Shown: piece after piece, positions 1 to 8,916 of the stretch
How positions within the stretch are numbered: position 1 is the stretch's first letter
Layout of the letters: each line of letters starts with the position of its first letter
Assembly: GCA_004794655.1 (NCBI GenBank)
Contig: SMMW01000513.1
Span: 433,001-497,000 of the forward strand
Direction of reading: 5' to 3'
Length of the DNA: 64,000 nt
Source: Marisa cornuarietis
Taxonomy: Eukaryota; Mollusca; Gastropoda; Architaenioglossa; Ampullariidae
The notes under the pieces: generated by a model
What the model saw: only the letters and a program-made list of their open reading frames with translations
Database searches by the model: none
Told to the model about the DNA's origin: nothing
Position numbers and translations under genes: made by a program

Positions 1-520
1 ACATTATTTCTTTATTGATGTGACTCCAAGGAAGAATCTATGCATGTAAACACAAAAATACTTTTTGTGGAATATTCTGTAACTTAAAATCTGGTACTGC
101 CCTGTGAGTATGAAAGAGCACTTATGAAAAAAGGAATGCACGATCCTCAGTTAAGTTTCAAATAGCGTCAGTACCATTAACAATAAAGGCACAAAATGTT
201 ACTGACCAAAGATATAAAGTACAGTTAATTTTGGCTTTTCAAAGAAATAAATATCAATAGTAAGTGTTCACGGCACTCTGAATTATCATGTGACTTTTTA
301 AATAAGAACGGAGCCTAGACCCAGCTTTACACACTGCATGCATGACTCTCTCTCTCTCACCAATGTCAGCACTTCTTGTTTAATAAAAAAAAAAACTTGT
401 TCTGGAAGAGAAATCATATTTCTCATTTTTTTTTAACTTTCAATCATGATGATGCTGCAACTTCATATGCTATTTGCCATTCACAAAAAAAATATAAAAC
501 ATAATAATACTTAGCAAACC
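1..520. repeat. Copy A of a duplicated 3'-flank segment
   Basis: This stretch has no gene. It is AT-rich and lies downstream of the zinc-finger gene. It matches positions 5580-5758 and then 8221-8552 in the same orientation with many substitutions and small indels. Shared landmarks include the run around 'aaatctggtactgccctg', 'caaatagcgtcagt' and 'tgttactgaccaaa'. The match may continue left of the window. It marks an old tandem duplication at a zinc-finger locus. Confidence 0.8.
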
Positions 521-639
521 AAAAAAACGCATAATATAATGGATTTTTATAGAGTCTAAATAATAATGAAATCATTGATAGAATGTGTGAAGCAAGAAGA
601 CATGATGTGAAAATGCTCTGAGCTCTTTTAAATTATTTG

Positions 640-1109
640 ATCTGCTGAAGGAAACCTAGCATACACTGCACTAGTAAAGTTTCTCGCCACCTCTTCATAT
701 CTTTTCACTGATATCAGTATGTGTTCTTTCAAATAGTCAGGGCTGCTAACCTGAAAAACACTTAACACACACTTCACTTGTGAGGCATCTCATCACTGGC
801 ACACCATGTGCTCGTGGACAAATGATCTTTTCATGGCAACTTTATATGCATGCACTAATGAGGGTTAAGATCATTGTGGGTCAGCATATGCCTTTACAAA
901 TAGTCTGAGCTCCTAAAAGAAGCTTTACATACATTATACCGGTGAGATTTCACACGACTGTCAAACACCATGCATTGTGTTAGGGTACTTGATCTGTTGG
1001 AAGCTATATGACATACAGTACACTGGTGACATCTCTTATCACTGTGAGTCAGGATGTGTCTTATTTATTGATCTAAGTGTTTAAATGCAGGTTAACACAA
1101 TCAGTACTT
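640..1109 (-). pseudogene. Decayed zinc fingers downstream of the stop codon
   Basis: Reading on past the stop of the finger gene in the same frame gives finger remnants broken by stops: an F-K-H-L-D-Q...IRHILTHSD unit, then RCHQCTVC. After a frame change comes RYNVCKASFRSSDYL, a stop, then RHMLTHND. More remote traces run to about position 640. The 84-bp spacing and the (L/T)HSD linker match the intact array. The simplest reading is that the gene once had several more C-terminal fingers and a new stop at 1110 shortened it. A minus-strand AATAAA at 1064-1069 lies inside this zone and could now serve as the polyadenylation signal. Confidence 0.7.
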
Positions 1110-2927
1110 TTAAGTTTTCACATCACTGTGTGTAAGCATGTGCCTTCTTAAATAGCATGAGCGTTTAAAGGTAGCCTTACACAAACTGCATTGGTGAGGT
1201 TTCACATCACTGTGTGTAAGCATGTGGCTTCTTAAACCGGATGAGCGCTTAAAGGTAGCTTTACACAAACTGCAATGGTGAGGTTTCATATCGCTGTGGA
1301 CAAGCATGTGCTCTTTTAAATCAAATGAGCACTTAAAGGTAGATTTACACAAACTGCACTGTTGAGGTTTCACATCACTGTGAATCTGCATGTGCTTTTT
1401 TAAATGGGATGAACGTTTAAAAGTAGCTTTACACAAACTGCACATGTGAGGTTTCACATCACTGTGGACCTGCATGTGCCCTTTTAAATGGGATAAACAT
1501 TTAAAGGTAGCTTTACACAAACTGCACTGGTGAGGTTTCACATCACTGTGGACCACCATGTGTGCTTTTAAATGGGATAAACATTTAAAGGTAGCTTTAC
1601 ACAAACTGCACTGGTGAGGTTTAACATCACTGTGGACCAGCATGTGCTCTTTTAAATCAGATAAGCGCTTAAAGGTAGCTTTACACAAACTGCACTGGTG
1701 AGGTTTTACATCACTGTGGACCAGCATGTGCCTTCTTATATGGAATGAGGCCTTAAAGGTAGCTTCACACAAACTGCACTGGTGAGGTTTCACATCAATG
1801 TGGACCACCTTGTGCTTTCTTAAATGGGATAAGCACTTAAAGGTAGCTTTACACAAACTGCACTGGTGAGGTTTCACATCACTGTGAACCGCCTTGTGCT
1901 TTTTTAAATGGGATAAGCACTTAAAGGTAGCTTTACACAAACTGCACTGGTGAGGTTTAACATCACTGTGGACCAGCATGTGCTCTTTTAAACCAGATAA
2001 GAACTTAAAGGTAGCTTTACACAAACTGCACTGGTGTGTTTTCACATCACTGTGGACCAACATGTGCTTTCTTAAACTGGATGTGTTCGTAAAAGTAGCT
2101 TTACACAAACTGCACTGGTGAGGTTTTACATCACTGTGGACCGGCAAGTACTTTTTGAAATTGGATGAGCGCTTTAAGGTAGATTTACACAAACTGTAGT
2201 TGTGAGGTTGCACATCACTGTGAGCCTGATTCTGTTGACTGTCTGTATTAATATCCATCACTTCAAGAGTTTTACAACTATGAGCACTCATTTCTTGGCA
2301 TTTCAAATCACTGTAATTTGACCACATGGCATGCTGACCAGGCCAGTCTGTCTCAGTCTTCACTTTATGAATATCATCTTGTTCGTCTTGTTTAATCATA
2401 ATCTGCTCTTCTGACATCTTTCCATGAAACAAATCTTGTTCAGGTTTAACTGAACAAGTAGTACATTGATAGGGGTACTCCAGTTTCACAGCGCTCTCAT
2501 ACCTGCAGTCTGAGTGCTTAATGTGTGTAGCATGATCTGGTTTTACCATGTGACTAGGATCTTCTTCTTGCTTAAACACAAGTTGCTCTTCTGTCTTTGC
2601 ACAATACACAGGATCCTGCTCAGTCTTAATTGAACAAGTGACATCTTGAGAGTTCAACTCAAGTTTTACAGCCTCCTCGTGTGTCCAGGTTGATTGCTGG
2701 ATATGCATAGCAGGCTCAGGTTTTATGTGACTTTGACCACAGCTGTTCTCAAGCTGCACAAAGCTAATTTGTGAGCAATATCTCTTATCTGTACAAGAAC
2801 CAAATGTGCTTTCTGTCTTTAGTATTACATTATCATTTAGGTCTTCTTGTAGATCAGTCACAGAGCTCGGTTCACTCTTTATGCTGTGTATACATGGGAC
2901 CTGGACTTGATCGTTTATGGTAAACAT
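1110..2927 (-). CDS. Poly-C2H2 zinc-finger protein with SUMO-motif-rich N-terminus (605 aa)
   Basis: This is probably a nuclear sequence-specific DNA-binding protein, encoded by one uninterrupted exon. Residues 1-240 are polar and acidic and carry nine psi-K-x-E sites (lysines 17, 37, 69, 88, 101, 119, 148, 161, 190), the consensus for SUMO attachment. Residues about 67-124 and 126-184 look like an internal duplication, each with AVKLE, a C-S-[IV]-K-x-E-Q-D block and an E-E-Q-x-x-x-K-Q block. From residue 243 there are thirteen 28-residue units. The first (NYSLC...KKYLPVH) has lost its first Cys and first His; the other twelve keep C-x2-C-x12-H-x3-H. Linkers read HSDVKPHQ rather than TGEKPY. 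The ATG at 2927 follows candidate acceptors at about 3044 and 3057, so the 5' UTR is probably split by an intron. No KRAB, SCAN, BTB or ZAD domain is visible, so I give no gene name. The finger class is certain; the biological role is unknown. Confidence 0.88.
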   Translation of the reverse strand: MFTINDQVQVPCIHSIKSEPSSVTDLQEDLNDNVILKTESTFGSCTDKRYCSQISFVQLENSCGQSHIKPEPAMHIQQSTWTHEEAVKLELNSQDVTCSIKTEQDPVYCAKTEEQLVFKQEEDPSHMVKPDHATHIKHSDCRYESAVKLEYPYQCTTCSVKPEQDLFHGKMSEEQIMIKQDEQDDIHKVKTETDWPGQHAMWSNYSDLKCQEMSAHSCKTLEVMDINTDSQQNQAHSDVQPHNYSLCKSTLKRSSNFKKYLPVHSDVKPHQCSLCKATFTNTSSLRKHMLVHSDVKTHQCSLCKATFKFLSGLKEHMLVHSDVKPHQCSLCKATFKCLSHLKKHKAVHSDVKPHQCSLCKATFKCLSHLRKHKVVHIDVKPHQCSLCEATFKASFHIRRHMLVHSDVKPHQCSLCKATFKRLSDLKEHMLVHSDVKPHQCSLCKATFKCLSHLKAHMVVHSDVKPHQCSLCKATFKCLSHLKGHMQVHSDVKPHMCSLCKATFKRSSHLKKHMQIHSDVKPQQCSLCKSTFKCSFDLKEHMLVHSDMKPHHCSLCKATFKRSSGLRSHMLTHSDVKPHQCSLCKATFKRSCYLRRHMLTHSDVKT

Positions 2928-4013
2928 AGCTTCCTGTTCTTACTTTATGACATTTGAGTTTTATTGCTTAATTGATAAATTAGACTGAATTTGAACACAA
3001 GGCCTCAGATTCTTTATCTCCTGTGTCTCAGTCCCAGCATGTGCTATAAGAAAAACCTGCAACATACAATGTAACACTATATTAATTTTATCTTACTCCT
3101 CTTATCCTTCCTACTGACATTTTTTTCTGCCAACTGTAAAATTAAATAGTTGTATAATCGAAAGTCAAAATACCACAGTTTCTTGCATACTTAAAACCTA
3201 CTTAAAGCTCCATGATTATTTTTCATGACTTCTAAGAAATACTACTTTAGAAGTTTAAAAAAAATCAAACTACATTTGATATTTGGGCATGAGAACTGCA
3301 TTCGCTTTGTAAGAAAAGATCTTATAATGCATGTTGTTCATTAAACTAAAACATGAAAATTGTATTTGTAACTGCAATTACTGAATATTACTGAACATAT
3401 TTGCTGAAATTGTGTTTTTTTATTCATAATTAACTACATACATAATTGGCCTCAATTAATAATAATATCTAGCATGGAAATGTAAATGACCCACTTAAAT
3501 AATGTACATACATCAAAAAACGTTCAGATACCATAGAAACATTGATGAAGTTATGCTGTTAGCTGTATATGATAATAATTTAATGAATGCTGTTATTTAC
3601 ACTCTTAAAATTGAAAATATATGATTCATATTATCATTACTTTTCAATGAAAATACACTATGATAATATCCTTCTTTTGAAGTGTACATGTTTTTTACAA
3701 TCATTTTAAAGTGAAATCATTTTCTTCATCGTCAAGTGCAAAGGTAGTATCATTTCATGTTTCATCCCAGCTACTATTCTGGATATATCATGAAAATAGA
3801 GGGTATAACTAACCTAGCAAATTGTTGAAGCGGTGGACATGGACACGGATTGCAGCTCTTGCCTGGTAACAAAGTTACATAGACAATTCAGAGTACTGGT
3901 AAAATAACAAAGTGAACACAAAACGGCACAGAAATAAAACTTAGTTACATACATACACCGCTCATCCCCGTCATACATACATAACAAACACCTTCGATCC
4001 CCATCCTACATAT
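2928..4013. other. AT-rich 5' flank of the zinc-finger gene
   Basis: There is no coding ORF. On the minus strand, pyrimidine-rich stretches end in AG at about 3044-3045 and 3057-3058. They would make acceptors for a 5' UTR exon leading to the ATG at 2927. No TATA box or upstream first exon can be fixed. The rest is AT-rich sequence without recognisable structure. Confidence 0.4.
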
Positions 4014-4080
4014 AAATAATAATAATGTAGATTTATATAGCGCATTTCTTCACTGAGCAGTACTTAAGACGCTTTACAAA
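4014..4080 (-). repeat. 3' tail of a dispersed retroelement (ATT-tailed)
   Basis: On the minus strand this reads as a short 'gcgctatataaatc' motif preceded by a 'gtaaagcg' motif and followed by (ATT)n. This is the common terminal segment of an invertebrate non-LTR family. A second, plus-strand copy of the same tail is at 15296-15381 ('gcgctataaaaatc' then ATT repeats). Only the tail is recognisable here; no coding sequence is attached. Confidence 0.55.
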
Positions 4081-4539
4081 TATATTCGGGATACAAAACA
4101 CTTAAAGGATTCATTCAAACAGATACTAAACGTATGTACCACACATACCTATAGACCAAAACATATCAGCAAGCAACCGGCTAGAGACACATCAGCGGAC
4201 ATAATGGGTGGAAAAATCTGCACATGAATCATGTCAGGGCTTCGGCACAGGAAAAGACTGGTAGACTGCGAGCGGGGAGAGAGGAGTTTGTGGAGAGATC
4301 TGTTCAGATCACTGATTTGAGGTGGCGTATGGAACCCAGCAGAAAATACGCAGTAGTAACAGTACTCACTAGCTGTCGTTTCCGATCCTCACGATGATGA
4401 GTGGCATAAGAGGTACATCAACAGTCGTAAAAAATCCACGATGTAATTGCAGAAAAGTTATCAGAGAGTTAAACCTATGCTGCTGATAGGTACTAATTTT
4501 CAAAAGCAGCAAGATGGCGTAGAAGTGATGGTTGAGACC

Positions 4540-4990
4540 ACAGACGGCGGAACTGGGGGGTTTTAGTAGGTCATGGCGGGCTATGCTATTTTGTGGGAGG
4601 GGAGAGCGGGTAGGATCGATATTTGAGAGGGGTGTGAGGTTGGGCGTTGGTTGGTCTTGTGTGTGATTTATGAAGTAGGGTTAGGGTTTGGGATAGGTTT
4701 ATGGGTGTGGGGTAGGGGTAGGGTTATATTGTAGTGAATTGTGCAGAGGAGAAATGTTTAGGACTGGTCGAGTGATGTTATGGTTATTGACATGGAGTTG
4801 TTTGAAATTATTGGCTGGTTTTAGTCATGTGATATTTGGTGCGGGGGGGGGGGAGAAAGTTTGTTGATTTGATTTCATGTTAGCAGACGATAGAAAGTCG
4901 AGAGGATTGAAGATGGCGAGTGTGCATGGAAATTTTGGGAAAATTTGTAGTGCAATTGTGGATTTCAAGGAATAGTTGAGATGTGCAGAG
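4540..4990. other. G/T-rich stretch with degenerate telomere-like hexamers
   Basis: There is no gene. The plus strand is strongly G/T biased. Around 4675-4735 it carries several TTAGGG-like and GGGTT units ('agggttagggtttggg', 'ggggtaggggtagggtt'), which resemble eroded interstitial telomeric repeats or simple G-rich drift. A run of nine G occurs near 4842. Confidence 0.4.
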
Positions 4991-5049
4991 TCTGGAAAGT
5001 ACAGCATGACTAAACTGCAGTGCAGATGGATTGTTGTTCCATCCACCAT

Positions 5050-5515
5050 ACTGCCTGACTCAGGAGCACATGGAAGGCAACAAACATCAGCCAGAAGACC
5101 AAGCTGACAATCTTCAAGTCAAATGGATCAGAATCATGAAAGATGACCAAAAACATTGGTAACGGGCTTGACGTCTTCCAAAACAGATGCCTCAGGCGCA
5201 TACTTAACATCTGTTGGCCAAACACCATCACCATGAAGAACTCCACCGAAGAACAAACCGAGTCCATCATCATGCAGGTTCAACAACGGTGTTGGCAATG
5301 CATTGGACATGTGCTCTGCCAGCAGACAGCAGACCTCTCCAGAATCACCTTACGATGGACTCCAGACCACCGAAGAAAACGAGGCCGCCCAAAGGAAACT
5401 TGGAGAAGAACAGTGGAAAGGGAGATGAAAGGAAATGGCTGGACATGGGGTCGCCTGGAGCGGGTTTCTGGTGGATATGTGCAGCTAGCACAAAGAGGAT
5501 TGATTGATTGATTTA
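5050..5515 (+). mobile_element. Degenerate RTE-type LINE, 3' end only
   Basis: The C-terminal end of a non-LTR retrotransposon polyprotein. Reading from 5059, LRSTWKATNIS and KTKLTIFKSN lead to GSES, then a stop where the family has Trp, then the open part 5143-5511. That part has the hallmarks of the post-RT region: FQNRCLRRILNICWPNTI, WQCIGHVL and LRWTPDHRRKRGRPKETW. A small in-frame deletion removes the segment that normally precedes the G-S/C-E-S/T-W motif. Immediately at the stop (5509-5511) is a (TTGA)n run, the tail type typical of RTE elements. Everything upstream of the last ~150 codons is missing, so this is a dead 5'-truncated copy. Confidence 0.8.
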
Positions 5516-5579
5516 AGTTTGTTTGATTCAAATAATTAAAGAAAATTTCTCTTGACCCATTTTCTGCTTTCATTTGTTT

Positions 5580-5758
5580 ACATTATTTATTTATTTATTG
5601 ATGTGGCTCCATGGAAGAATCCATGAATGTGTGCACAAAAATACTTTGTGCAGGGTATTCTGTAACAAAATCTGGTACTGCCCTGCAAGTATGAAAGGGC
5701 GCTTATGAAAAAAGGAATGCATGATCCTCAGTGACTTTCAAATAGCGTCAGTCCATTA
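5580..5758. repeat. Copy B (left part) of the duplicated 3'-flank segment
   Basis: Corresponds to positions 1-176 of this window in the same orientation. Homology stops at 'ccatta' (5753-5758) and resumes at 8221 ('attaacaataaa'), exactly where copy A is continuous. The break therefore marks an insertion of about 2.46 kb, possibly with a 4-bp ATTA target duplication. Confidence 0.8.
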
Positions 5759-6472
5759 CCTAGTCTTATTACATGATGTCGGGACTTGGTAGCACTATAT
5801 TTCTTCAGCATTTCCTCTGGTAAAAAAAATCACATATTTCATTAGTTATTACTTTTCAAAAATTCTATGACTCTGTAACACCCATGACAAATTTGCACAT
5901 TTGTCATGTGTATTCACATATTTTTTAATGTTTTCGTTTAGTAATTTTGTATTTTATTTCATGCATTGATTTTTATGTGGTCTCGCGAGACTACACCGAG
6001 ATTTAGACAAGGGGAAGCAATTCTATGGGTTTCCGTTTGTATATTCTTTCTTTTGGAGAAGACGTGGCCCAGGGTGGCCGATGGGCCTACCCCTGGGATG
6101 CTTGTCCTAAACCAGCTTTGTGAAAAATACGCATGATGTTTTATAGTTTAAACACTGCTCTACAAGGGCATAGTATTCTTGTATGATTTTAGATTTGTTA
6201 GGTGTACGATGCTTGAAGATTTTGTATGAGGAGAGGGGATCATTTTTCCTCATGTGGTGGTTTGTGGGGAAAAGAGGATGTGAGATCGATGTAGGAATTA
6301 TGTTTAATGTCATTGCTCTAATGTTTTTTATTGTGGGATCTTTAATTTGTGGTATGATGTTTTGAAGAAAAAATGTTGATGTGGTGATGTGATTTATTTG
6401 TTAGATGGTTTAATGAGAATAGTGATGGCACATGATTACCACGTGTTAGAGGGGTAGCTAAGATTTAGCAGA

Positions 6473-7990
6473 ATGTCTAGAAGATTTGAGATTTTGAATG
6501 TGCTTTTGGTGTTGATCAAAGAAGGAGGGGAGGAGCTGGTTGATGTCCTTACACATCTGTGTCGAAAAATCTGGGTTTCCAAGAGATGGCCACGTGAATG
6601 GTCGCATTCCCTGGTGGTGCCGATCCCAAAGAAAGGCAGCACCAGGAAGTGCACAAACTATCGCACTATAAGCCTAATTTGCCATGTCAGCAAGACCTTG
6701 TTGCGGGTGCTTCAACGCCGTTTAACAGCAGCGGCCGACAGTGTTCTCGCTGAGGAACAAGCCGGCTTCAGAGCCGGCCGCGGTACCATCGAGCAGATCT
6801 TCAGTTTGAGACTACTGATCGAGAAGCACCTGCACCACGGGAAAGCCCTTTACCACCATTTTGTTGACTTTAAAAAGGCTTTCGATAGAGTTTGGCACGA
6901 GGGCCTTTGGGATGTAATGCGATCATTCAACGTGGACGAGGGTCTGATCCAATGCATCAGGGCTTTGTATGATGCATCCAGGAGCTCAGTACTGTTCAAC
7001 AGCCAAGTGGGGGAGTCGTTCCCCACGACGGTTGGTGTCCGCCAAGGTTGTCTGCTCTCCCCCGTGCTGTTCAATATCTTCCTTGAGAAAATCATGAGAG
7101 ACGCGCTCGAAGACCATGCAACCTCTGTCTCAATAGGAGGCAGACCGTTAAGCAACCTGCGCTATGCAGACGACATAGACCTGCTGGCGGGGAGCAATGC
7201 CGAGCTGCAGTCTCTCACGGACAGGCTTGTCACCTGTTCGAAGAAGTTCGGGATGCTGGTCAGCACGGAGAAGAGTAAGGTGATGGCAAATTTGATCGGC
7301 CCTGGCAAGGTCGACATCCGACTGAACGGAGAGCTCCTGGAAGAGGTCAAGACCTTCAAATACCTGGGTTCGACCGTTACCAGCGAAGGCGACAGCGCGG
7401 AGGACGTGCGGCAAAGGCTCATAGCCGCGACAGCAGCAATGACCAGGCTTGGTAAGCTCTGGACCTGTGATAAGCTTTCTTTTTCCACTAGATACAGACT
7501 TTGGAAATCGCTAGTGGTCCCCATCCTGCTGTACGGTTGTGAGACCTGGACGCTGCATACAGACCAAGCACGCAAGATTGCAGCGTTCGAAAGTAAAAGC
7601 ATGAGGATACTACTTGGTATCTCCATCCTTGATAAGAAGAGGAACGACTCCGTGCTTAGCCTGGTTCGCAGTCTGGTCGGTCACCAGGAGCCCCTCCTCA
7701 CAGTGGCAAAAAGGCAGAAACTTAGGTACTTGGGACACGTCCTAAGGCACGAGGGGATACCCAAAGTAGTGTTGCAGGGTACGGTCGAGGGGAAGAGACG
7801 CGTGGGCAAGCAGAGGAAACTTTGGTTCGGCAATGTGAAAGAGTGGACCGGTTTCCAAATGAGCGATCTGCTCGGGGTAGCTGCCGATCGTGCGGGGTGG
7901 CGTGGGCTTCTGAGTCGGACCCTCCAGGTGTGCACACCTACGATAGGTCCGCCTGTCTTGGTCCCTCCGCTAGAAGATTTGAGATTTTGA
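6473..7990 (+). CDS. LINE reverse transcriptase ORF, 5'-truncated, 505 codons open
   Basis: Reverse transcriptase of a non-LTR retrotransposon; the ancestral protein copies element RNA into the genome. Visible in order: W-S-H-S-L-V-V-P-I-P-K-K and NYRTISL (finger region), EEQAGFRAGRGTIEQIF, motif A FVDFKKAFDRV, motif B VRQGCLLSPVLFN, the catalytic LRYADDIDLLAG, the thumb-side KYLGSTVT, then LLYGCETWTL, LRYLGHVLRHEG and a C-terminal KEWTGFQMSDLL...DRAGW block. All catalytic Asp residues are present (FVDF and YADD). The first 14 codons, including the ATG, come from flanking DNA, and the last codons and TGA come from the right direct repeat, so the ORF is a chimera. It lacks the endonuclease and would not be autonomous. 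I do not assign a clade beyond an RTE/I-like non-LTR type. Confidence 0.85.
   Translation: MSRRFEILNVLLVLIKEGGEELVDVLTHLCRKIWVSKRWPREWSHSLVVPIPKKGSTRKCTNYRTISLICHVSKTLLRVLQRRLTAAADSVLAEEQAGFRAGRGTIEQIFSLRLLIEKHLHHGKALYHHFVDFKKAFDRVWHEGLWDVMRSFNVDEGLIQCIRALYDASRSSVLFNSQVGESFPTTVGVRQGCLLSPVLFNIFLEKIMRDALEDHATSVSIGGRPLSNLRYADDIDLLAGSNAELQSLTDRLVTCSKKFGMLVSTEKSKVMANLIGPGKVDIRLNGELLEEVKTFKYLGSTVTSEGDSAEDVRQRLIAATAAMTRLGKLWTCDKLSFSTRYRLWKSLVVPILLYGCETWTLHTDQARKIAAFESKSMRILLGISILDKKRNDSVLSLVRSLVGHQEPLLTVAKRQKLRYLGHVLRHEGIPKVVLQGTVEGKRRVGKQRKLWFGNVKEWTGFQMSDLLGVAADRAGWRGLLSRTLQVCTPTIGPPVLVPPLEDLRF
6517..7969 (+). mobile_element. Young 5'-truncated LINE flanked by 40-bp identical repeats
   Basis: The element is bounded by two identical 40-bp direct repeats (6477-6516 and 7970-8009), read as target-site duplications made by target-primed reverse transcription. 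It starts in the middle of the ORF, just before the RT domain, so the endonuclease and N-terminus are missing. No poly-A or microsatellite tail separates the last codons from the right repeat, which is odd for a LINE. Perfect flanks and an undamaged 1.45-kb reading frame suggest recent insertion. Confidence 0.75.
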
Positions 7991-8220
7991 ATGTGCTTTT
8001 GGTGTTGATTTGCAGGGCAACACCTTCAGTCTTCTTCTCCTCTTTTTCTTTCCCTTTCCTTTTTGTTTAATCTATGTGTACGCCCGTAACCGCAAATAAA
8101 GAGATGTTTGAGGAAAAAAACAGCAGTTGTGACTGATGACGAAGTAAACACGCTACCCGCCAAGATTAAGCCTCCCATGTTTAGCACCCGCTACAACTCC
8201 AATGTCAAACATTATTTACA

Positions 8221-8552
8221 ATTAACAATAAAAGAATGTTACTGACCAAATAAAGTACAGACAATCTTGGCTTTTCGTGGCTTTTAAAAGAAAAAAAATA
8301 TCACCGGTAAGCATTTACGGCACTTTGAATGATCATGTGACTTTAAATGAGCTGGGAGCCTTGACCCATGCATGCATGACTCTCTCACCAATGTCGGCAT
8401 TTTTTGTTTCAAAAAGAACTCCTCTTTTGGTAGAGATATCAAATTTCTCATTTTTTAATGACTTTCTATCAAACTTAGCATGCTGATGATGCTGCAACTC
8501 CAAATACTACTTGCCGTTGACAAGAAATGTAAAACATGATACTTATTTAACA
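8221..8552. repeat. Copy B (right part) of the duplicated 3'-flank segment
   Basis: Continues the match to copy A (about 176-520): the 'tgttactgaccaaa' block, 'gcatgcatgactctctc', 'caccaatgtc', and 'gatgatgctgcaact'. Homology ends near 8552. The zinc-finger coding region itself has no counterpart to the right. Confidence 0.75.
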
Positions 8553-8556
8553 AATG

Positions 8557-8916
8557 GGTCTCGTCCTTGGTGGGGATTCCCTTTTGAAGCGGCCCATAGC
8601 AAAGAAGTTACACAGCGTAGGCAGAGAAAATAATCCAGAAGATCGCATATCGGAGCAGATCAAACAGTAGACACAAACATTAACACAAATTAACGAAAAA
8701 GACAAAAGAAATGGCGATCACCTTCTAGCCAGTACGGGGAAGCAGCGACTGAGTATCACGTGTCTACACGTTTCTCCCAACCACATGTGCATGAGCCGAC
8801 TTTACCGCAATCTTGACTCAGCTGAGTTCATGCTTGGCGAGAATCGACGTCGGTGTGTGCGAGTTAAGAAATGGGTCAACGCGGGGACCTCTCGTCCTTG
8901 GTGGGGATTCCCTTTC
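8557..8916. repeat. 25-bp direct repeat bounding about 310 bp
   Basis: A ~25-bp run ending in 'ggtggggattccctt' occurs at about 8557-8582 and again at about 8891-8916. The DNA between has no ORF of note. It could be a local duplication or an insertion with a long target duplication. Confidence 0.55.

Larger units (their letters stand above)
5759..8220. mobile_element. 2.46-kb insertion splitting copy B
   Basis: Defined by comparison with copy A, which lacks it. About 970 bp is older insert sequence of unknown type (5759-6476 and 8010-8220); the remainder is a LINE nested inside it. The older part contains a TCTCGCGAGA palindrome at 5981-5990 and no coding sequence. Its right end has a pyrimidine tract, then 'aataaag' near 8095 and an A-run near 8114, which look like a processed 3' end. 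No terminal inverted repeats are obvious. Confidence 0.6.
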
